64,000 nucleotides of DNA from positions 1,984,001 through 2,048,000 of the forward strand of contig NC_072893.1 in the NCBI RefSeq assembly GCF_027943255.1, read 5' to 3'. The stretch is from Anastrepha obliqua. Taxonomy: Eukaryota; Arthropoda; Insecta; Diptera; Tephritidae. Positions 58,880 to 64,000 of the stretch are shown in pieces; the first letter of the stretch is position 1, and each line of letters opens with the position of its first letter. Both the position numbers and the translations under genes were made by a program. Under the pieces are notes generated by a model, which did no database searches, was not told the DNA's origin, and was given only the letters and a program-made list of their open reading frames with translations.

Positions 58880-59050
58880 TCGATGTAAAATTACAAAGCG
58901 CGAAAATCATTTTTTTATCACTTACTCTCCCTTTCTCTCTTTCTCTCTCCTTCACTTTCCTTCGCTCGTGAGAACTTATTCCGAATGAGTTCCGACTGAG
59001 AGCGAGCGAAGGCATGGGCAGCTGGTGGTTGGTTGGTTGACGGTGCGTGC
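58880..59050. promoter_or_regulatory. CT/GA-rich tract, possible promoter region
   Basis: CTCCCTTTCTCTCTTTCTCT (58,926-58,951) offers several GAGA-type motifs. It is followed by GAGAGCGAGCGAAGG and a GTGCGTGCGTGCGTG run near 59,045. Such tracts are common near fly promoters, and the next 350 bases look like a 5' untranslated leader. No core promoter element was established. Confidence 0.25.
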
Positions 59051-59417
59051 GTGCGTGTGTCGCTCCCCGCCCAAGTTGTTATTCCATGAACATATCCACT
59101 AAATAAACAAAGAAAAAAACTACAAAATTTACGCGATCTGTATTTTCCGGCGCAAATTGTTTACGCTAAATTAGTAATTATGCTTTTTTGCCAACATTAT
59201 AAAAAATCCGAAAGTACACAAAAATAAGTGAGTGCAAAAGTACAAAGCCTTTTCTTCCTGTGTCCAAAGTGCTTACACAAACATACATACACACAAGTGT
59301 TTATGTGAACATCTGTGCGACGAGTTAAGTGTTTACAGCTTTGCGCTGAGTTGTGATATTTGAATACCCATATACGACGAGTTCTTTAAATATTATGCTG
59401 CTGATCTCCCTGATGAC

Positions 59418-59462
59418 ATGGCGTATGCGGAACCAAAAAATGTACTGAGGTTCACTGTGTTT
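59418..59462 (+). other. Candidate first coding exon (unverified)
   Basis: The ATG at 59,418 opens 15 codons (MAYAEPKNVLRFTVF) ending exactly at GTAAGT (59,463-59,468), a consensus donor. The same frame is open for 16 more codons upstream before a TGA. If real, the rest of the window to the right would be its first intron. I do not recognise the protein. Confidence 0.3.
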
Positions 59463-59469
59463 GTAAGTG

Positions 59470-59575
59470 ACGTCTATTGTAATCGAGTGGTGTGTACGTG
59501 ATTACCATGCAGTTGGTTGCGAGTTCGAAGCCCATTCCTAGCATTAAATATCTAGAGAAAGGTTTTTTAATAATT
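59470..59575 (+). mobile_element. tRNA-like SINE head (diverged)
   Basis: TAATCGAGTGGTGTG... and GATTACCATGC are followed by the box B-like GAGTTCGAAGCCC. Layout and spacing resemble the SINE heads at 9.4 and 55.0 kb, but the body beyond about 59,575 is not shared. Either a different SINE family or a fragment. Confidence 0.55.
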
Positions 59576-60039
59576 TTTTTTTCTTCAACATCAAAAATGT
59601 CGAACGGAATCGACGAAACCAAAAATAGACGTAATTAGCTGCTGCAGTATCGGCACCATAAACACCATTCACAATTTCGGCGGCCTACCTTGCATTTTTG
59701 CCTTTGTCAAAGGAAAACTGTAAAATGTACCGAATTTTCCCTTTGTTGACTTCCATTGTTACCACCCTGCAACTCACAACTGAAGGCAATAAACAGGAAC
59801 CAAGAAGAGTTTTTCTAGTATGAAATGTCACCTTAACAACGAGCATGAACTTTAAACTAATATTATACTAGCCATGATTTTTCTTTCTTTAAAGCCATAA
59901 GATATACTTATTTATGAAGAGGAAGGGGGTTCGGAACTAGGTGTGTTTACGAAGGCTTAGTATTTTTCGTAAAGGAATAAAAGATTCTACAATAAATAAA
60001 ATTTTCTTTAAAAAAGCTCAATAATAGATATAACCATCT
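59576..60039. other. No recognisable gene
   Basis: AT-rich. Confidence 0.5.
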
Positions 60040-60505
60040 CCCTAACTAACGTCACAAAATATCTCGGCATGCATCTTGATAGCAAACTCTCAGGGAAAAC
60101 GCATATTTTCACCAAACGGAAGACTCTAAAAATAAAACGTAGAGATCTAAATTACTACATCGAAATTCCCATGTTGAAAGTAAGCTATCTTGAAACCAAT
60201 ATGGGCATATGGCATTCAACTTTGGGGCACAACAGCTAACTCCAACATCGAAATATTCAAAGACTCCAGTCGAAAACCCTCAGAATGATCTCAAACGCCC
60301 CTTATTATATCACAAATGCACAAAGTCATCGTGATCTCAAAGTAGCCACAATATTTGGAGAACTAAGAAAATATGCCACATCGCACAATACACGGCTACA
60401 ACCGCACTCAAACACCCCTTGTCAGAGGAATAATTGCCAATCCCGTAACCTTCACCAGACTCAGGAGAAAATCTACAAAAGACCTCACATGATAATACAT
60501 TAGTG
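60040..60505 (+). pseudogene. Jockey-clade polymerase C-terminal relic
   Basis: The plus strand reads LTNVTKYLGMHLDSKLSGKT, a frame-shifted thumb (GIQLWGT-like), NSNIEIFKDSSRKP/QRLQSKTLRMISNAP and SHRDLKVATIFGELRKYATS, ending near HNTRLQPHSN. This is the order found at the end of jockey-type ORF2. Upstream polymerase motifs are absent and frameshifts are present. Confidence 0.85.
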
Positions 60506-60974
60506 TAAATTATTATTTATCATAAAATTAGTAAATGGTTGCACCCCTGGGTGTATTCCATAAATGTTTTTTTCTCTTAAATGAATTGAATAGCTTCAAG
60601 TAAAAGTATTGCTTAATGTTTCAAAAAAAGAAATGAATTAAAAAAACAAAGGTGCGTGTGGCGTAGTACACATAAAAGAAGTGAAACTTTCAAGGCAGAC
60701 AAAGAAAGTGGGAGAGACCCGAGAGAGAATGAGAGAGAGAAAGAATATATATCAAAATTTACAAAAAACGGAGAAGGGTCGACCGGTGTAGGTAAACGCC
60801 GGACACAAACCATGGCAACAACGCCCACTATTTCGAGCGTTTATCACCCGCACAAACCCAGCCATACCAAGACCGCTGCAATGGCACAAAGTACTGAAAG
60901 GCAATACCAATAAATCCGACGCCGGAATGTATAACACTTTATAGTACGCACAAGCCTTAGCCAGGAAACGGAAA
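60506..60974. other. Non-coding with a GA-rich run
   Basis: GAGAGAGAATGAGAGAGAGA-like run near 60,720-60,745. No gene. Confidence 0.5.
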
Positions 60975-61135
60975 TAAGCGCCTAAAAGTAGGCACCAATA
61001 AAAAAACGCCAAAAAAATTGGGACCAAAAAACGTCCCACATAGTAGGCACCAAGGAAATATAACGCCAAAAAGTAGGCACCAAAAATATATTTCCTACAA
61101 GTTTGCACCAACAAACAAGCGCCGAAAAATAGACA
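60975..61135. repeat. Degenerate tandem repeat of CGCCAAAAAGTAGGCACCAA type
   Basis: Words AGTAGGCACCAA (60,985; 61,043; 61,071) and CGCCAAAAA or CGCCGAAAAA recur irregularly, with diverged versions such as TTGGGACCAA and GTTTGCACCAAC between them. The antisense frame reads a hydrophobic, Phe/Tyr/Leu-rich string that is an artefact of the repeat. Confidence 0.7.
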
Positions 61136-63121
61136 GTGTTATTTCTCACTAGAAATTAGCAACCACAAGGAAAAACTCAGGAAAAATAGCCTAAAGTGTA
61201 TCTAAGATATATATAAGGTATAGCTCTCTCTCTCCTTTTCCTCTACGTCATATCTTTTTCCCCTCTCGCGTAACGAAAATGCCCAAAACGTTGCATGGCC
61301 TTGAAATTTTATTCTCCAATCTCGCTCGACCATCGACGTCTAAGAAGTTTCACTTCAAAAAAACAAAAAATTTCAATAATTTATATAATTATTTTTAATA
61401 AGTGAATTAAAGAAAACGCGAATCATAAATGAATATTAAAACACATCCATTTATACTTATTTGCAAAAAAATATCCTCAATGGAAAATAAGCTTAAAAAT
61501 GTCATCTGGAGCAGTGGTGCGCACATTTTTGTGCATTGTTTAAAGGTTGAAATGCTCATCACTACACCCAAAAAAATAATCAAGCACTACTGTTCTGAAA
61601 AGTAGACAAAAAATTTTAATTTGCTTTTACATTATTAAAAAATTAATAAATTTTCCATAAAAACGAGTATTTTCTCTTAAGTTCCAAAACGAAATTGCTA
61701 TTTTTGTTGTGCTTCTTTGCAATGTTCTCGGATCTAAAATATTGCGTTGGTAAAAAAGGATCAAAAAGGAAGAATACCTCAAATAATTAACTGCTCGTTC
61801 CAGTTATTACCGCGAAACTAATTTTATCGAGACATATGCAAAAGTACTTGCTCTCTTGTGCTCTACGTATAATCATAGAATAGAGTTGCCGCTTTCTGTA
61901 GTACGGCGAGTTATGGCGGGCCGCGAAGAAGGTATGGAACCAAAAATGTCGAAAAATGCTTTACTTTTATCACCAAAGCATTGCAAAACGTCTTTGCACA
62001 ACTCTTTAAAAAAATTCCGTCATCAAATGGTCTGCATTGTTGTGCAAGCGCCAAAGCAACAACAAAGCTGGTCTTTCATTGAGAATAGTCGCTTAATCAG
62101 CCAAAACAGTGTATACATAAATTGAAACAGAGGAAGAATAAAAACGAAAAACATAATTGTAAAGAAATACATAAAATATTGCACTTTTGGAATGTAAAAA
62201 AAGAAGTGGGCTACAAAACCAAATTTGTAAAACAGCAAACCGAATAACTTAAAGCAAAAACAATTAAGAAATTTTGTATAACTTAAAAATAGTTAAAAAA
62301 AGTATTTTTGTAAAATATCGCGAACTAAGAAGATCACAACTTAATTCAATTCAATTATCCACGCTTTTAAAGCAAGTCCCTCGATTTGCACGGCGGTACG
62401 CGGGTTTTACTACAAATTACAACAAAAAATTGTTTTCCATCCTATTCTGATAATTTTACATTATGCCATTTATGAGTATCATATTAAAGATACTTTTAAA
62501 AACTCGTTCAAAGCTTCCAAACGCATCCTTTTCCAAAACGTCAGTCGCAAATTCTAAAGTGGTGGCATTGAGAGTGAGGAAAAAAAGAAGATACTTCAAA
62601 GTCTTTTATTCTGATTGAATTCTAATAACAGGTGAAGTTAGTTTTAAATATCTTTTTTGTTATAGTGCTTCAACTTTATTAGAGCCCTATAATCCAAGAA
62701 AAAATAAACCCAAGGAAAGGAAAACAATCAGCTCGGAAATAAATGACTTGTTAGTGACTCGGATAGAAAGAAAAGCAGAATTCTAGCTTCACAAAGCAGC
62801 CAAAGAAGAAGAGTAAAGGCTGATTTTGATTTCTGTTTTTTAAGTTATAGTTGTTATGAGGGTTATTTATGTTTGAGTTCTTTTATTGTTTTTATTTCTA
62901 CAGAATATTGTAAATTTTTTTACGTTTTTATTTGAAAGGAATATTGTTAATTAATCTATACGTTTTAATTTCAAAAATAAACTGAATGAATTTCTATCTC
63001 ATTTTACACGTAAATGACGCCCAGTTTTCAATAGGGTTACATAAATGCAAAATGTATTCAGCTAAGTGTGATTGAGTTTGGCAGTGCTTTTTTAGGAACC
63101 TTACTATGTGTAATGCATATA
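61136..63121. other. No recognisable gene
   Basis: AT-rich non-coding sequence. Open frames at 61,856-62,125 (plus) and 62,023-62,238 (minus) overlap and have no motif. Confidence 0.5.
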
Positions 63122-63372
63122 TCGATGGTTTTCGAGAAAAGTGACATAATTCAAAAATACAAAATACTGAGTTGCGTCAGTTTTCTTCTAGATAAGTGAC
63201 GCGCCAATTCGATCACCTGACAAAACGACACTAAGGCCATCTCTCAGAATTGCTTCAAGATTCGCTTATGACGCATTTCCAGATAAAAATATAGAAACCC
63301 TGTAGTTTATTTTTGCTTTTAACGGAAAAACTCCGAATTTTGAGTTGTGTCGCTTTTCTCGAAAACCATCGC
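63122..63372. mobile_element. 251-bp MITE with about 36-bp TIRs and TA duplication
   Basis: The left end (from 63,122, CGATGGTTTTCGAGAAAAG) and the inverse of the right end (to 63,372) match over about 36 bp with roughly four differences. TA lies directly outside on both sides (63,120-63,121 and 63,373-63,374). There is no coding capacity. The TA duplication points to Tc1/mariner-type mobilisation. Confidence 0.88.
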
Positions 63373-63378
63373 TATGTA

Positions 63379-63600
63379 CACTTCTTCTTCTTCTTAATTG
63401 GCGCGATAACCGCTTACGCGATTTTGGCCGAGTTTAACAAAGCGCGCCAGTCGTTTCTTTCTCGTGCTAACCGGCGCCAGTTGGACACACCAAGTGAAGC
63501 CAAGTCCTTCTCCACCTGATCTTTCCAATGCAAAGTAGGCCTTCCTCTTCCTCTGCTACCACCAGCTGGTACCGCATCGAATACTTTCAGAGCCATTGCT
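63379..63600 (-). pseudogene. Non-LTR polymerase C-terminal end
   Basis: The minus strand reads MALKVFDAVPAGGSRGRGRP, then TLHWKDQVEKDLASLGVSNW and RRLARERNDWRALLNSAKIA with a stop. The GRGRPxxxWKDxVxxDLxxLGVxNWR pattern is the extreme C-terminus of endonuclease/reverse-transcriptase retrotransposons. A short 3' untranslated region ends in AAGAAGAAGAAG. It abuts the MITE. A 106-bp version of the same 3' end is inserted at 6.36 kb. Confidence 0.88.
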
Positions 63601-64000
63601 GATTAGGCCAGCTAACTTAGCTCATATTCCATTTAGTGTGTTAGTATTTTTTGTGAACTTTAATTTAATTGAAAAACAAATTCAATAAAATTCATCCCAA
63701 GGCTCTGTGAGAAAATATTTAGACCGCTGCGGGGCGTAAAATTTCAATAAAAGTTTCAACAAACACATTAATTCGAGGCATTCGACTACTCTCTGGCTAA
63801 GTGTTTGTACTCTTTATTTAATGTTCCCTGCTTAAAATTAGACGCCGCAATTAAAAATTGAACATCTGCAGTAGAAAGGCCGCAGTAAATAAATAAGCAA
63901 ATATTTAACAAAAAATTAAAACATTTACATAAATTACAGGCATGCGTTTTAATGAAAGGGGCAGGGTGTTTGACTCACTGGAGTCAGCACCGAATGAAAA
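63601..64000. other. No recognisable gene
   Basis: AT-rich to the window end, with nothing recognised. Confidence 0.5.

Noticed and set aside
60752..61114. 120-codon minus frame with several membrane-like stretches
   Set aside because: It follows the antisense of the degenerate AGTAGGCACCAA repeat, so the hydrophobicity comes from the repeat.
1..64000. CRISPR arrays, bacterial operons, rRNA or free-standing tRNA genes
   Set aside because: No regularly spaced repeats, ribosome binding sites or rRNA signatures seen. tRNA-like boxes occur only as SINE heads.

Overview
This window is eukaryotic, intergenic or intronic DNA from a higher fly. The background is AT-rich, with CAA/GTT and TATG simple repeats and no bacterial-style gene packing. 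The transposon mix (mariner-like elements, LOA- and jockey-like retrotransposons, a Helitron and a tRNA-derived SINE) suggests a cyclorrhaphan dipteran, most likely a tephritid fruit fly. That placement rests on my memory of similar repeats and is an inference. I found no complete host protein-coding gene. Nearly every coding signal belongs to a mobile element, mostly broken.

Layout. 1-6 kb: decayed mariner-like elements (MLEs) and 3' ends of RNase H-bearing non-LTR retrotransposons. 6.3 kb: a 106-bp 5'-truncated retrotransposon end flanked by a 14-bp target duplication. 8-10 kb: a decayed reverse transcriptase interrupted by a SINE. 11-12.3 kb: an old MLE. 12.3-16 kb: mostly plain non-coding DNA. 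16-18 kb: two retrotransposon tails. 19.96-21.37 kb: a non-autonomous Helitron with both ends visible. 21.4-23.5 kb: a chimeric MLE followed by a reverse-transcriptase relic. 25.5-27.5 kb: an MLE deletion derivative next to a nearly intact MLE with matching TIRs, TA duplications and a single stop codon. 28-35 kb: more relics, including a mauritiana-type mariner and a 490-bp mariner deletion derivative. 38-42.6 kb: an MLE, a reverse-transcriptase relic and another deletion derivative. 44-53.6 kb: a dense cluster of LOA-like retrotransposons; the youngest (49.2-53.56 kb) keeps ORF1, endonuclease, reverse transcriptase and RNase H with only three lesions visible. 55-56 kb: a SINE with a perfect 12-bp target duplication nested in an MLE relic, then another reverse-transcriptase relic. 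56.6-59.5 kb: the stretch most like host gene DNA, with short open segments bounded by splice-like signals and a GA/CT-rich tract. 60-63.6 kb: a jockey tail, a degenerate tandem repeat, a 251-bp MITE and another retrotransposon tail.

How the parts relate. Autonomous-type elements (MLE transposase, LOA ORF1/ORF2) sit beside derivatives that would depend on such enzymes: internally deleted MLEs and a MITE on transposase, and SINEs on retrotransposon machinery. Nested insertions give a relative order of events. I saw no sign of a new defence system, operon, CRISPR array or viral genome. The best leads are the chimeric in-frame transposase relic, the single-stop MLE, the telomere-like CCTAA tails on retrotransposon 3' ends, and several unverified candidate exons.
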